From Desulfobacterales bacterium (GTDB lineage: Bacteria; Desulfobacterota; Desulfobacteria; Desulfobacterales; C00003060): a stretch of DNA of 51,730 bases. This document shows positions 43,994 through 51,730 of the stretch, piece after piece. Position 1 is the first letter of the stretch. Every line of letters starts with the position of its first letter. Both the position numbers and the translations under genes were made by a program. The DNA is taken from the NCBI GenBank assembly GCA_013375375.1, contig JABXJX010000005.1:1-51730 (forward strand), in the 5' to 3' direction. The notes below the pieces were generated by a model. It did not search any database and was not told the DNA's origin. It worked only from the letters and a program-made list of their open reading frames with translations.

Positions 43994-44013
43994 CCCCGCC
44001 GCAAGCGGCGGGG
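43994..44013. repeat. CCCCGCCG-CAAG-CGGCGGGG hairpin
   Basis: A perfect 8-bp stem with loop CAAG lies just after element copy 6, in the 302-nt gap between thiL and the HIT gene. It belongs to the same hairpin type as 39080-39113 and 39155-39174. A rho-independent terminator is unlikely because no T-tract follows. Confidence 0.7.
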
Positions 44014-44078
44014 TACTAAAAACAGTAAAACATTCTACTTTGTGTCGCCGGTGATTCTTTATTACAAGGAGGCCAATC

Positions 44079-44492
44079 ATGGATTGCATCTTTTGTAAGA
44101 TCGTCAGCAATGAAATTCCTTCAATAAAGGTATATGAGGATGACAGGGTATTTGCCTTTATGGATATAAACCCCCTTAATGACGGACATCTCCTGATTGT
44201 CCCTAAGGCCCATGCTGCTACCATCCATGAAATTACCGAGGCTGATTTTTTGGCGGTTATGTCCGTCACACACAAACTGGCAGCTGCCGTCAAGAAGGCC
44301 TTGAATCCCGAAGGGATCAATCTCATGCAACTAAACGGGCGCGCCGCAAATCAAGTAGTGCCGCACCTTCATGTACACATCGTTCCCAGGTGGTCGGGCG
44401 ATGGGCTGCCCATCTGCAACTGGGAGCCGGCCGCAAGCGACATGGAAAAGATTAAGGATGTAGCGGGCCAGATTCAAGAGGCACTCGAGTAA
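44079..44492 (+). CDS. HIT-family nucleotide hydrolase
   Basis: The 137-residue protein belongs to the HinT branch of the HIT superfamily, which hydrolyses nucleoside phosphoramidates. It has the N-terminal CIFCKIV (zinc CxxC), DINPLNDGHLLIVPK and the histidine triad HLHVHIVPR. AAGGAGG precedes the ATG. The cellular substrate is unknown. Confidence 0.93.
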   Translation: MDCIFCKIVSNEIPSIKVYEDDRVFAFMDINPLNDGHLLIVPKAHAATIHEITEADFLAVMSVTHKLAAAVKKALNPEGINLMQLNGRAANQVVPHLHVHIVPRWSGDGLPICNWEPAASDMEKIKDVAGQIQEALE

Positions 44493-44512
44493 GCAAATCG
44501 TGAATCGGAGAA

Positions 44513-44598
44513 AGGCATAGAGCATGGCGCATAGAGCATAGAGTGCATGATTTTACTTACGCTTTGCACTATGCTCTTTGCCCTTTGCGCAAGTGAAT
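44513..44598. repeat. low-complexity inverted repeat
   Basis: Two direct copies of GCATAGAGCAT are followed by an imperfect complement (TGCACTATGCTCTTTG...TTTGCGC), so the spacer before the cysteine synthase fusion can fold into a long hairpin. No ribosome binding site is evident between it and the ATG at 44607. Confidence 0.6.
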
Positions 44599-44606
44599 AA
44601 CAAACA

Positions 44607-46892
44607 ATGCATTCAATTATAGACACTATCGGCCATACGCCACTGGTTGAAATCAAGCAGCTCAACCCGAACCCCAAGGTTACCATCTTGGCCAAGCTTG
44701 AATATTTCAACCCTAGCGGCTCCATAAAAGACCGCATTGCCAAGGCCATGATCGAAGCAGGAGAAGCCTCCGGCGCCCTGACACGGGACAAGACCGTCCT
44801 GGAGGCCACAAGCGGTAACACAGGGATCGGTTTAGCCCTGGTCTGTGCGGTCAAGGGGTATCAGCTTCTTTTGACCATGTCTGAATCGGCCAGTATAGAA
44901 CGACAGAAGATCCTTCGGGCCATGGGCGCGGAAATCCGGCTGACACCGGATCGTCTTGGAACAGACGGCGCCATAGAAGAAGCCTACCGGCTGGCCCGCG
45001 AACACCCTGAAACCTATTTTATGACGGACCAGTTCAATAACGAAGCCAACTGGCTGGCCCACTACGATGAGACCGGCCCGGAAATCTGGGAACAAACAGC
45101 AGGAAAAATCACCATGCTGGTTGCAACCATGGGGACTACCGGAACCCTTATGGGTACTTCCAGGCGATTGAAGGAATACAACCCGAAAATACAGATTGTG
45201 GGTGTCGAACCTTACCTCGGTCACAAGATTCAGGGCCTCAAGAATATGAAGGAGTCATATCGGCCTGAGATATATGAAAAGGAGCGCCTGGACAAGAAGA
45301 TCAACATAGATGACGAGGCCGCCTTTGAGATGACCCGGCGTCTGTCCCGGGAGGAAGGGATCTTTGCCGGCATGAGCGCGGGAGCCGCCATGGCCGTCGC
45401 GCAAGAAGAAGCCAAATCCGTGTCCGAAGGTGTGGTGGTGGTGATTTTCCCGGACGGAGGGGAGCGGTATCTAAGCACCCCGCTCTTTGCCGTACGTGAG
45501 GAAACAAACCTTAAATTTTACAATACCCTGACGCGCGCCAAAGAGCCCTTCACGTCCCTTCTGCCCGGCGAGGTAACTTGCTATTCTTGCGGGCCTACTG
45601 TTCATGATCGCATGCATATTGGGGAATGCAGACGTTTCGTCCTGGCTGATCTCGTTCGACGGTATTTAGAATATAAGAGATACACTGTAACGCATATCGT
45701 GAATATTTCTGATCTTAACGACAAGACCATTCAGGGGTCTGAAAAGGCCGATATACCCTTAAAACCCTTTACGGATAAGTATCTCGAAGCCTTTATGGAG
45801 GATATGAAGATTCTGGGTATAAAGCCGGCCACACAGTATCCCAGGGCAAGTGAACATGTTGAAGATATGGTGGCACTCACCGGCCGACTTGTGGAAAAGG
45901 GGTTTGCCTATGAAAAGCTCCGGTCGGTATATTTTGATATTTCCAGATTCCCGGACTACGGCAAATTCTCCGGGATCGACCTTGACAAGATCAAGCTGGG
46001 CTTAACCGTTGATCTGGATGAGTATGAAAAAGACAACCCAAGGGATTTCACACTCCTCAAGCGAGCCAAACTCTCTGAACTCAAGCGGGGTATCTATACG
46101 AAAACCGAATGGGGCCAGTTAAGGCCCAGCTGGCATATAGAGTCTGCCGCGATGGCCATGAAATACTTTGGGGAGAGACTCGATATTTACACCAGCAGCC
46201 GCGACCTGATCTTTCCCCACCATGAAAACGAGATAGCCGTCAGCGGCGCCCTGACCGGACAACCTTTGGCACGCTACTGGATACACAGCGAACTGGTGCT
46301 GTCGGGAGGGAAGAAGGCGGGACGGGATGCCGCTATCCCTTATATCCGGGATCTATTGGAACAAGGATACAGCGGAAGGGTGATTCGATACTGGTTTCTT
46401 TCTAATCATTACCGGAAACCATTGAATTTGTCTTTTGAAGGACTCGACCAGGCCGGCCGGGCCATACGTCGATTTGATGAATGCATCTCCCTCCTAAACA
46501 GCGTGATGGACGGGCGCCCCCATCCGGATCTGGACCAGCTTCTCTATGACATAAAATCAGGCTTTACAGATGCAATGGATGATGACCTTAATGTATCATC
46601 CGCCATGTCAACAATCTTCCTGGTCGTCAGAAATGTCAATCGACTGATCATGCACAAAGAACTGGATCAGGCCGGAGCCGGACGGATCATCGATGCCTTC
46701 AAGAAGGTCAATGAGGTGCTGAACATCTTTGACTTTGAACAACAGCCCCGGGATGCAGAAGTTAAAAAGCTGATGCTTGAGCGTGAAGAGGCAAGGCGAA
46801 TAAAGGACTGGGAGACGGCAGACCGGATCAGGGAGCGCCTTAAGGCAATGGGCGCGGAGGTTAAAGACAAGAAGATTTTGACGGACAACTGA
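44607..46892 (+). CDS. cysteine synthase fused to a cysteinyl-tRNA-synthetase-like domain
   Basis: The protein has 761 residues. Residues 1-295 are a PLP cysteine synthase/CBS-type enzyme with PLP Lys41 (NPSGSIKDR), SGNTG (69-73), GTTGT (176-180) and GMSAGA (255-260). Residues 303-761 match cysteinyl-tRNA synthetase: FYNTLTRAKEPF, Cys328 in YSCGPTVHD, HIGE (337-340), FPHHENE with zinc positions H538 and E542, and the C-terminal helical domain (AMDDDLNVSSAMS, RRIKDWETADRIRERL). KMSKS is replaced by KKAGR (569-573) and the zinc Cys of HIECSAM is Ser513. Ordinary Cys-tRNA synthesis is therefore doubtful. The fused domain might ligate or transfer the cysteine made by the first half, as MshC does for another acceptor; this is inference. 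Confidence 0.9.
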   Translation: MHSIIDTIGHTPLVEIKQLNPNPKVTILAKLEYFNPSGSIKDRIAKAMIEAGEASGALTRDKTVLEATSGNTGIGLALVCAVKGYQLLLTMSESASIERQKILRAMGAEIRLTPDRLGTDGAIEEAYRLAREHPETYFMTDQFNNEANWLAHYDETGPEIWEQTAGKITMLVATMGTTGTLMGTSRRLKEYNPKIQIVGVEPYLGHKIQGLKNMKESYRPEIYEKERLDKKINIDDEAAFEMTRRLSREEGIFAGMSAGAAMAVAQEEAKSVSEGVVVVIFPDGGERYLSTPLFAVREETNLKFYNTLTRAKEPFTSLLPGEVTCYSCGPTVHDRMHIGECRRFVLADLVRRYLEYKRYTVTHIVNISDLNDKTIQGSEKADIPLKPFTDKYLEAFMEDMKILGIKPATQYPRASEHVEDMVALTGRLVEKGFAYEKLRSVYFDISRFPDYGKFSGIDLDKIKLGLTVDLDEYEKDNPRDFTLLKRAKLSELKRGIYTKTEWGQLRPSWHIESAAMAMKYFGERLDIYTSSRDLIFPHHENEIAVSGALTGQPLARYWIHSELVLSGGKKAGRDAAIPYIRDLLEQGYSGRVIRYWFLSNHYRKPLNLSFEGLDQAGRAIRRFDECISLLNSVMDGRPHPDLDQLLYDIKSGFTDAMDDDLNVSSAMSTIFLVVRNVNRLIMHKELDQAGAGRIIDAFKKVNEVLNIFDFEQQPRDAEVKKLMLEREEARRIKDWETADRIRERLKAMGAEVKDKKILTDN

Positions 46893-46925
46893 CATTACCA
46901 AGACAGAAAATTACGAGATGGTGCC

Positions 46926-48029
46926 ATGAGTTGTAAATCGACAATCGACAATCAACAATCGACAATCCTATCCGCCGCTTACTTCCCTTTTACTTTCATA
47001 TCCCATTCGTTGGTGGAGGCCATGTCGCTCTGTTTCCACCACATAGTTGTATATCAGCCGGCTCACGCCAAGTCTCAAGATGCCCTTCTGCCCTGGATGG
47101 AAAAGGGTTTTATGGATGTTCGAAGCCCTTTTGAAAAGCGCATCAACAAGGAGCTCCTGGACACAGCACTACCGAATTTCAAGAACTGGGGGCTTTTGCA
47201 CCAGTATGCCGACATGTCCTACCTGAAGACGGCTGGAAACGACATTGCATCCGTTGGTCCGGAGACACATAGAATCGCCTCTGACATTAGAACCATGGCC
47301 GCAAAAAGCTCCCGGACATTCGAAGAGAGTGGGCTTCCCGTCCAGCTGTTTCTTCACCTGGCACAGGAGTTTGACCAGCACTCCTGGGAATTAAGGCAAC
47401 AACTGAATCGGCTTAATGATCAGTATCAGGCCTTGCAAAGCTCCTTTCGCCAGGACCAGACCGAGGAGGCACGCTACCTTATCCAAGAAGAAACGCTTCC
47501 TCCTATGCAAGAAGATCCGGGTAGTTTTATGATCGAAAAGCGGATGGCCGCATGGAACCATCTCTTTCAGAATGATCCTGCCGACTATAGTCTCCTCTTC
47601 ACAGATTCTCGCTTAGCATTCGCCTACCTCCTTGAGGAAGTACAAGAAAAAGTCGAGGTCTTGAAACTCAACATCACTTACACCAAAACCGAGCTGAAAG
47701 AGGCACTCAAAAATCGCCCCCCTTGGACCGACCACCTTCAGGAGATCTTCGATACGGTCCTTACCACGCCTTGGAGCCGGACATTTCAAGAAGAGATTGT
47801 ACAGTCGGGCCGTGAAATAGAGGTAAAGATTGATCACTGGAGAGAGTCAACAATGAAATCTCATGACAGGAGCATATCATTACGCTGGTATGTGGTGCCC
47901 GGCCAAGTTGCTCGCAACCTGTTGAATCAACGCTGTGGCGTGGAGAGTGGAGCTGACAAAGACAAGACTGCCAGGATCAAGAATACCCTGGTAGGAATCA
48001 TTGAGGAAGGCCGACCCGCGGTCTCCTGA
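46926..48029 (+). CDS. protein of unknown function
   Basis: The 367-residue product is not recognised. The text after the first 18 residues (YFPFTFISHSLVEAMSLCF, then HHIVVYQP) looks like the natural N-terminus, while residues 2-15 are encoded by a heptanucleotide repeat. The repeat may have replaced the original start. Alternative starts are the ATG at 47022 or a non-standard codon. The rest is helical, acidic and rich in Gln and Glu (LAQEFDQHSWELRQQL, LLEEVQEKVEVLKLN), with no catalytic motif or membrane helix seen. It is 33 nt behind the cysteine synthase fusion and may share its transcript. Confidence 0.65.
   Translation: MSCKSTIDNQQSTILSAAYFPFTFISHSLVEAMSLCFHHIVVYQPAHAKSQDALLPWMEKGFMDVRSPFEKRINKELLDTALPNFKNWGLLHQYADMSYLKTAGNDIASVGPETHRIASDIRTMAAKSSRTFEESGLPVQLFLHLAQEFDQHSWELRQQLNRLNDQYQALQSSFRQDQTEEARYLIQEETLPPMQEDPGSFMIEKRMAAWNHLFQNDPADYSLLFTDSRLAFAYLLEEVQEKVEVLKLNITYTKTELKEALKNRPPWTDHLQEIFDTVLTTPWSRTFQEEIVQSGREIEVKIDHWRESTMKSHDRSISLRWYVVPGQVARNLLNQRCGVESGADKDKTARIKNTLVGIIEEGRPAVS
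46936..46968 (+). repeat. heptanucleotide repeat (GACAATC type)
   Basis: About four units of a 7-base motif (GACAATC, AACAATC, GACAATC) lie at the start of the next gene and are read as its first residues. The same type of repeat recurs at 28767-28792, 50057-50088 and 50150-50243. Confidence 0.75.
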
Positions 48030-48083
48030 AGAAACAAGAATCCTGCCTTTTCCCCACAAAAATCACCAAAATCATAAGAAGGC

Positions 48084-48112
48084 TTGACGGTTTTAAAGAA
48101 TTGGTGTAATAC
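48084..48112 (+). promoter_or_regulatory. probable ferredoxin promoter
   Basis: TTGACG (48084-48089), a 17-nt spacer and TAATAC (48107-48112) lie about 80 nt before the ferredoxin start. Confidence 0.6.
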
Positions 48113-48190
48113 GGCATATCTTACGATTACGGACGAGAGCGCTTTAGGCGTGGAACCTGTTGAAAAAATAAAGAAAGGAGGCATTATATC

Positions 48191-48376
48191 ATGTTCACAC
48201 CAACAGTGGATAAGGACAAGTGCACCGGATGTGGAGAGTGTGTTGAAGTCTGCCCCGCGGAGGTTTTGGAACTCGAAAACGAAAAATGCGAGCCCGTCAA
48301 TGCAGAAGAGTGTTTAGGATGTGAAAGCTGTATTGAGGTTTGTGAGACCGGAGCAATTACTGTGGAAGAAACATAA
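48191..48376 (+). CDS. 2[4Fe-4S] ferredoxin
   Basis: The 61-residue electron carrier has two cluster motifs, CTGCGECVEVCP and CLGCESCIEVCE (C-x2-C-x2-C-x3-C each). In the second motif the usual Pro after the last Cys is Glu. AAAGGAGG lies eight bases before the ATG. It has its own promoter-like sequence and a following hairpin, so it is probably a single-gene transcript, typical of an anaerobe. Confidence 0.95.
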   Translation: MFTPTVDKDKCTGCGECVEVCPAEVLELENEKCEPVNAEECLGCESCIEVCETGAITVEET

Positions 48377-48397
48377 TCTAATCATGATTGCAGGTAT

Positions 48398-48436
48398 CTG
48401 GTCCTTGGTCCGGGTTGAGCCGGGATCAAGGACCAG
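48398..48436 (+). terminator. ferredoxin terminator hairpin
   Basis: CTGGTCCTTG (48398-48407) pairs perfectly with CAAGGACCAG (48427-48436), and CCGG/CCGG can pair inside. Only a short TTT follows, so efficiency is uncertain. Confidence 0.6.
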
Positions 48437-48527
48437 TTTCCCAACTCCTCGCCTAAGTTCTCAATAGATTTTTTGTCTTACTCTCTCTTCAATTACATCG
48501 CGCTGTTTTCCCACCGGAGGCATGAGA

Positions 48528-48809
48528 ATGGATGAAAAACCGATCGCCCGCTGTGAGGCCAATAGCGTCGATGCCTATAAGTATCCCTTTTACATAAAAC
48601 CCGCACACGGCATGGAACCGGCCTATATCTTCCTGGAAGAGCATGTCTACAACTTCAACAACGAAGAAGTAGAAGAGATAATGGTTTATCTTGTTCGCAT
48701 CAATGAGGAAAAGGATCTCCAGCAGCTTGGATATAAAAAGGATCAAGAGGGAATCTATATCTTATCAAAGCCGGAGAAATCCTGGTTGCGCGAAGGAGGC
48801 GGCTCTTAA
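48528..48809 (+). CDS. small protein of unknown function
   Basis: The 93-residue acidic protein (MDEKPIARCEANSVDAYKYP ... YIFLEEHVYNFNNEEVEEIM) is not recognised. The start at 48528 is chosen because GGAGG lies seven bases upstream; the ATG at 48522 is too close to it. It ends six bases before the LarA-like gene, so the two are probably translated from one mRNA. Confidence 0.7.
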   Translation: MDEKPIARCEANSVDAYKYPFYIKPAHGMEPAYIFLEEHVYNFNNEEVEEIMVYLVRINEEKDLQQLGYKKDQEGIYILSKPEKSWLREGGGS

Positions 48810-48815
48810 CCAATC

Positions 48816-50084
48816 ATGCTTTTCCCTGAAATGGCCCTGGTTCGGCAGAGACTCCACGCCGAAAAACTCGAAGACATCCCGGCAGCAACAAACAAGGCTA
48901 TTCAGGGCCTTCACCTTGCCTCAGCGACAAAACCCGGTGACTCTATAGCAGTAGCGGTCGGAAGCCGGGGCATCAGCCACATTCCTCTCATTATTTCCGA
49001 ATGCGTGAAATCTTTAAAGGACCTGGGTTTAAAGCCTTTTATTGTCCCTGCTATGGGGAGCCACGGGGGCAACACACCAAAGGGTGAACTCTCGGTCTTG
49101 GCCGGGCTCGGCATTAATGAATCCTTTGCTGGTGTGCCTATACTTGCTGCTGAGGATGTGGCCAGGGTCGGGACATTGGAGATTGGGATACCGATCCTCA
49201 TGGACAGACGAGCGGCCGAGGCCGACCACCTTGTGGTAATCAACCGGATTAAGCCCCATACAAAATTTCACGGGACGATTGAAAGCGGCCTGACCAAGAT
49301 GCTCACCGTCGGGCTCGGCAAAGGGGAAGGGGCAGCTCTGTACCACCGGGCCGCGGTCCAGCATACCTTTAGCATCCTGCAAGACGCTGCACGCCGTATC
49401 ATGGAAAGCCGCTCCGTCCTCTTTGGACTCGCCATACTTGAAGACGGCCACAAGAATGTCTCTCGAATCTCTGCTGTAAGGCCCGAAAACTGGTTTGAGG
49501 CGGAACGCGCCCTGCTCGAAGAGGCACGATTTATGATGCCTAAAATCCCTTTTGACCTGATCGATATTTTGATCGTGGATGAAATCGGCAAGGAGATCAG
49601 CGGGATTGGAATGGATTCCAATGTCACAGGAAGACACAGGGATATCATAGGTGACTTTCGTACTGCCCCGCACGTGAAACGGATCTTTGTGAGAGATTTG
49701 AGCCCTGAATCCAATGGAAATGGAAACGGCATCGGGCTGGCAGACGTAACTACCCGGCGCCTCGCGGATGCACTCGACCTTGAAAAGACCTATGCTAACG
49801 CCTTAACGGCAATCTCACCGGAAAAAGCGGCTATTCCCATGTATTTTGATACGGATCGTGAATGCATCAAAGCCTGCCTCAACACCATAGGCATGGTAAA
49901 GCCTGAGACAGCGCGAATCATTCATATCAAAAACACCGCCACAATAGAGACACTCTCGGTCTCACGGGCCTTAGAGGACAATGTTGTCTCCAGTCCTGAC
50001 CTGCAGATCTTAAGACCGTGGGAACCAATGGCCTTTGATGATAGCGGCAACCTGGAGGATTGCGGATTGACGATTGATGATTGA
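48816..50084 (+). CDS. LarA-like (DUF2088) protein
   Basis: The 422-residue protein has the DUF2088/LarA N-terminal domain: AVAVGSRGI, PAMGSHGGNTPKGE and INRIKPHTKFHG. The last of these contains the Lys and His that in LarA bind the nickel-pincer cofactor or substrate. The full-length match suggests a racemase or epimerase of the LarA homologue class, with unknown substrate. No lar cofactor genes are in the window. The last residues (GLTIDD) and the stop codon are encoded by a heptanucleotide repeat. Confidence 0.8.
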   Translation: MLFPEMALVRQRLHAEKLEDIPAATNKAIQGLHLASATKPGDSIAVAVGSRGISHIPLIISECVKSLKDLGLKPFIVPAMGSHGGNTPKGELSVLAGLGINESFAGVPILAAEDVARVGTLEIGIPILMDRRAAEADHLVVINRIKPHTKFHGTIESGLTKMLTVGLGKGEGAALYHRAAVQHTFSILQDAARRIMESRSVLFGLAILEDGHKNVSRISAVRPENWFEAERALLEEARFMMPKIPFDLIDILIVDEIGKEISGIGMDSNVTGRHRDIIGDFRTAPHVKRIFVRDLSPESNGNGNGIGLADVTTRRLADALDLEKTYANALTAISPEKAAIPMYFDTDRECIKACLNTIGMVKPETARIIHIKNTATIETLSVSRALEDNVVSSPDLQILRPWEPMAFDDSGNLEDCGLTIDD

Positions 50085-50088
50085 CGAT
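50057..50088 (+). repeat. heptanucleotide repeat (GATTGAC type)
   Basis: Units GATTGCG, GATTGAC, GATTGAT and GATTGAC run through the 3' end of the LarA-like gene and supply its stop codon. Confidence 0.75.
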
Positions 50089-50149
50089 TTACCATAAACG
50101 CGTAACCCGCAACTCGCAACACGAATAACTAAGACTAATGAAAGGCTCA

Positions 50150-50243
50150 ATGTTCAATCAACAATCAACAATCGTCAATCGCTAGTAACTAATGACCAAT
50201 GATGTACGACCTAAATTCGTAATCCACAATCCACAATCCACAA
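50150..50243 (+). repeat. heptanucleotide repeats before the alkyltransferase gene
   Basis: Units TCAACAA, TCAACAA, TCGTCAA followed by TCCACAA, TCCACAA, TCCACAA extend from the spacer into the presumed N-terminal codons of the next gene. Confidence 0.7.
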
Positions 50244-50779
50244 TAGTATACTACCACATATGCAATACAGCGTTTGGATATGCGGCCATCCTTTTTCAAT
50301 CTGAACCGTTCCTTGTGAAGAGGATCTTCCTGCCCCATTCACATAAAAAAGCCTTAAAAAAACGAATACAGAAGGCAGGGCCAGCCAAACCCGGATGCAC
50401 GCCAAAGGCTCTTGAAATGTGCAAAGAGATACAGGCCTGTTTTGAGGGGGCCTCCATAAAAATTCCGTGGAGATTCCTCGACATAAGCGGGCTGACGCCC
50501 TTGCAACACTCAGTACTCAAAGCCGTGGCAAGCGTGCCTCACGGAGAGGTCCGATCTTACGGCAAAATAGCTGCACGGATCGGACGCCCCCGGGCCTGTC
50601 GTTTTGTGGGGGCCACCCTTGCCGGAAATCCCTTCCCTATCATTATCCCGTGTCACCGCATCGTCCGTGCTGACGGCTCACTTGGCGGCTTTAGCGGCGG
50701 GACCGACCTTAAAAAACGCATGCTCCTGCTGGAAAAAGGAAAAGCCGTTACCGAGATTTTAAGTACACAGGACTTTTGA
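50192..50779 (+). CDS. ogt: methylated-DNA-protein-cysteine methyltransferase
   Basis: The repair protein moves alkyl groups from O6-alkylguanine to its own Cys. The acceptor motif IIPCHRIV is present, preceded by the DNA-binding helix GEVRSYGKIAARIGRPRACR and followed by GSLGGFSGG. The first 20 or so residues (MTNDVRPKFVIHNPQSTIVY) come partly from heptanucleotide repeats and are unlike the family, so the true start is uncertain. The 3' end overlaps the deacetylase gene on the other strand by 21 bases. Confidence 0.9.
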   Translation: MTNDVRPKFVIHNPQSTIVYYHICNTAFGYAAILFQSEPFLVKRIFLPHSHKKALKKRIQKAGPAKPGCTPKALEMCKEIQACFEGASIKIPWRFLDISGLTPLQHSVLKAVASVPHGEVRSYGKIAARIGRPRACRFVGATLAGNPFPIIIPCHRIVRADGSLGGFSGGTDLKKRMLLLEKGKAVTEILSTQDF

Positions 50780-51538
50780 TACATGAACCAATGAAACGTC
50801 ATGATCCATACGACCGCTCAAAAACCGTTCGATCGCCCTTGCTGTCTTTGGGAAGGGGTGGCCGATTCCAACCGCGCGTCCATATTTCCGTGCATGTTTT
50901 CTAAGCTTATGGAGCTGGGAAAGAATGGCTGATTCATCAAGGTGATTATCCAGAAAGATGTTCCTGCGGGCGGTGACCATATGACGTCTTCTGGCAACCT
51001 TGTAGGCTATGGAACGGCTTGAGGTAAAGCTGTCAACAAAAAAGAGGCCTCTATTCTTGACAACTGTAAGGGCTTCATTTATCTCCCTGCGGCACTCCGT
51101 GAACCTTGAACCCATATGGTTGTTAACCCCGACTGCAAAAGGCACATCAGAGATATTTTCCTCCACAATATTTCCTATTGTCTCGGATCCATATCCAACA
51201 TAGAGGGCACCAGGACCCGGATCAAGATTAGAGTTGTAAGGCTCCATTGGCTGGTGGAGCATGATTTCATGCCCTTTATCATGGATCTCAACGGCAAGAT
51301 CATAGGAACTTGCAAGTCTGGGCAAGATGGAAAAGGTGATTGGGACTCCCAGTTCCAAGAATTGTCTCGCACGGGAGAAGCTGTATCCGATATCGTCGAT
51401 AATCAGGGCCATGCGGGCCTTAAAAAAGGTCTTGCTTTCATGTTCCTCAAAGCCAAAGGCCCTTGAAAAACCGTTCATACCAAAGAGACTTCCGGCCAGC
51501 AAAGAGGCACTTTTTAACAAAAAGCTCCTTCTATCCAT
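50759..51538 (-). CDS. divergent polysaccharide deacetylase family protein, Tat-exported
   Basis: From ATG 51538 the 259-residue product begins with MDRRSFLLKSASLLAGSLFG, a twin-arginine signal (RRxFLxK) with a hydrophobic stretch, so export in folded form is predicted. AAGGGGAAG lies upstream of this start; an earlier in-frame ATG at 51643 would hide the signal. The mature part has ALIIDDIGYS, FSILPRLASS, HEIMLHQPMEPYN, GVNNHMGSRFT and GIGHPFPKT, typical of the divergent polysaccharide deacetylase (DUF610) family, which acts on envelope glycans. The rest of the window (51644-51730) has no gene I can see. Confidence 0.9.
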   Translation of the reverse strand: MDRRSFLLKSASLLAGSLFGMNGFSRAFGFEEHESKTFFKARMALIIDDIGYSFSRARQFLELGVPITFSILPRLASSYDLAVEIHDKGHEIMLHQPMEPYNSNLDPGPGALYVGYGSETIGNIVEENISDVPFAVGVNNHMGSRFTECRREINEALTVVKNRGLFFVDSFTSSRSIAYKVARRRHMVTARRNIFLDNHLDESAILSQLHKLRKHARKYGRAVGIGHPFPKTARAIERFLSGRMDHDVSLVHVSKVLCT

Positions 51539-51730
51539 TAACTTCCCCTTGAGACCTTTGCATAACCCCTTTTCACTCCTTTGTATGAACTTTTTGATCC
51601 GCCTGAGGCGGACTTGCTCACTAAATAGTGCATTGGCAGCCAAGGGGGATCTTTTTTTGAGTCAGGTCAAATCTCGTCCTGCTTGTTAACGGCAGTGTAA
51701 CGAACCTCACGAACCAGGCACACGTCAACG

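Noticed and set aside
49029-49673. Long antisense frame within the LarA-like gene
   Set aside because: It is a shadow of the coding strand; the sense product has clear family motifs.

Overview
The window looks like the chromosome of an anaerobic, Desulfobacterota-type (deltaproteobacterial) bacterium. This is inferred from gene content only: an alpha-type glutamine synthetase, a hexulose-phosphate synthase/RraA fusion with a phosphohexuloisomerase, two adjacent phosphofructokinases (one with the pyrophosphate-type signature), an EF-G-like factor, a stand-alone FMN glutamate-synthase domain, a small 2[4Fe-4S] ferredoxin and a DsbD/KdsD envelope set. I saw no rRNA, tRNA or CRISPR array.

Layout. 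0-3.6 kb: DAHP synthase behind an aromatic-amino-acid attenuator, divergent from a frameshifted hxlB, an hxlA-rraA fusion and a PilZ protein. 3.7-12.1 kb: a DUF2062 membrane protein, glnA, nadE, carB and a GAF-ANTAR regulator. 12.1-13.9 kb: an ANTAR-type antitermination leader followed by a glutamate-synthase-like gene. 14-16 kb: a hybrid histidine kinase with a Rossmann-like N-terminus. 16.2-18.1 kb: queD-queE-queC (preQ0 synthesis), with queC enclosed between two inverted copies of a repeat. 18.4-23.5 kb: an amidohydrolase, a coiled-coil membrane protein, an EF-G-like GTPase and a secreted nuclease. 23.7-28.8 kb: an accessory island of four attC-like sites, cassette-type genes, two Y1 (REP-type) transposase elements with perfect terminal inverted repeats, and vapBC. 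28.8-38.1 kb: an SPL-like radical SAM protein, a ParB-like protein, purC, mdh, two PFKs, a DapA-like protein without the Schiff-base lysine, and kdsD. 38.2-43.8 kb: surE, a YhaM-like HD nuclease, tmk, dsbD and thiL. 44-51.6 kb: a HIT protein, a cysteine synthase/CysRS-like fusion, a protein of unknown function, a ferredoxin, a small protein, a LarA-like protein, an alkyltransferase and a Tat-exported divergent polysaccharide deacetylase.

Four signals stand out. (1) The aroF leader encodes a 33-residue peptide with ten consecutive aromatic residues and has mutually exclusive 1:2, 2:3 and 3:4 RNA pairings. (2) The gltB-like gene carries two hairpins with identical A1/G4 hexaloops, the second exclusive with a terminator, directly downstream of a gene for an ANTAR protein. 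(3) Six copies of a nested palindromic element occur in about 91, 165 and 260 bp size classes, each larger class containing an additional inner palindrome, and they sit right at gene borders. (4) A cysteine synthase is fused to a CysRS-like domain that has lost KMSKS and one zinc cysteine.

Genes that appear to work together: glnA, the ANTAR regulator and the gltB-like gene in nitrogen assimilation; queDEC in 7-deazaguanine synthesis; hxlA/hxlB in ribulose-monophosphate chemistry; kdsD and the PFK pair in sugar phosphates; and YhaM-like-tmk-dsbD as a tightly packed operon, with thiL just downstream.
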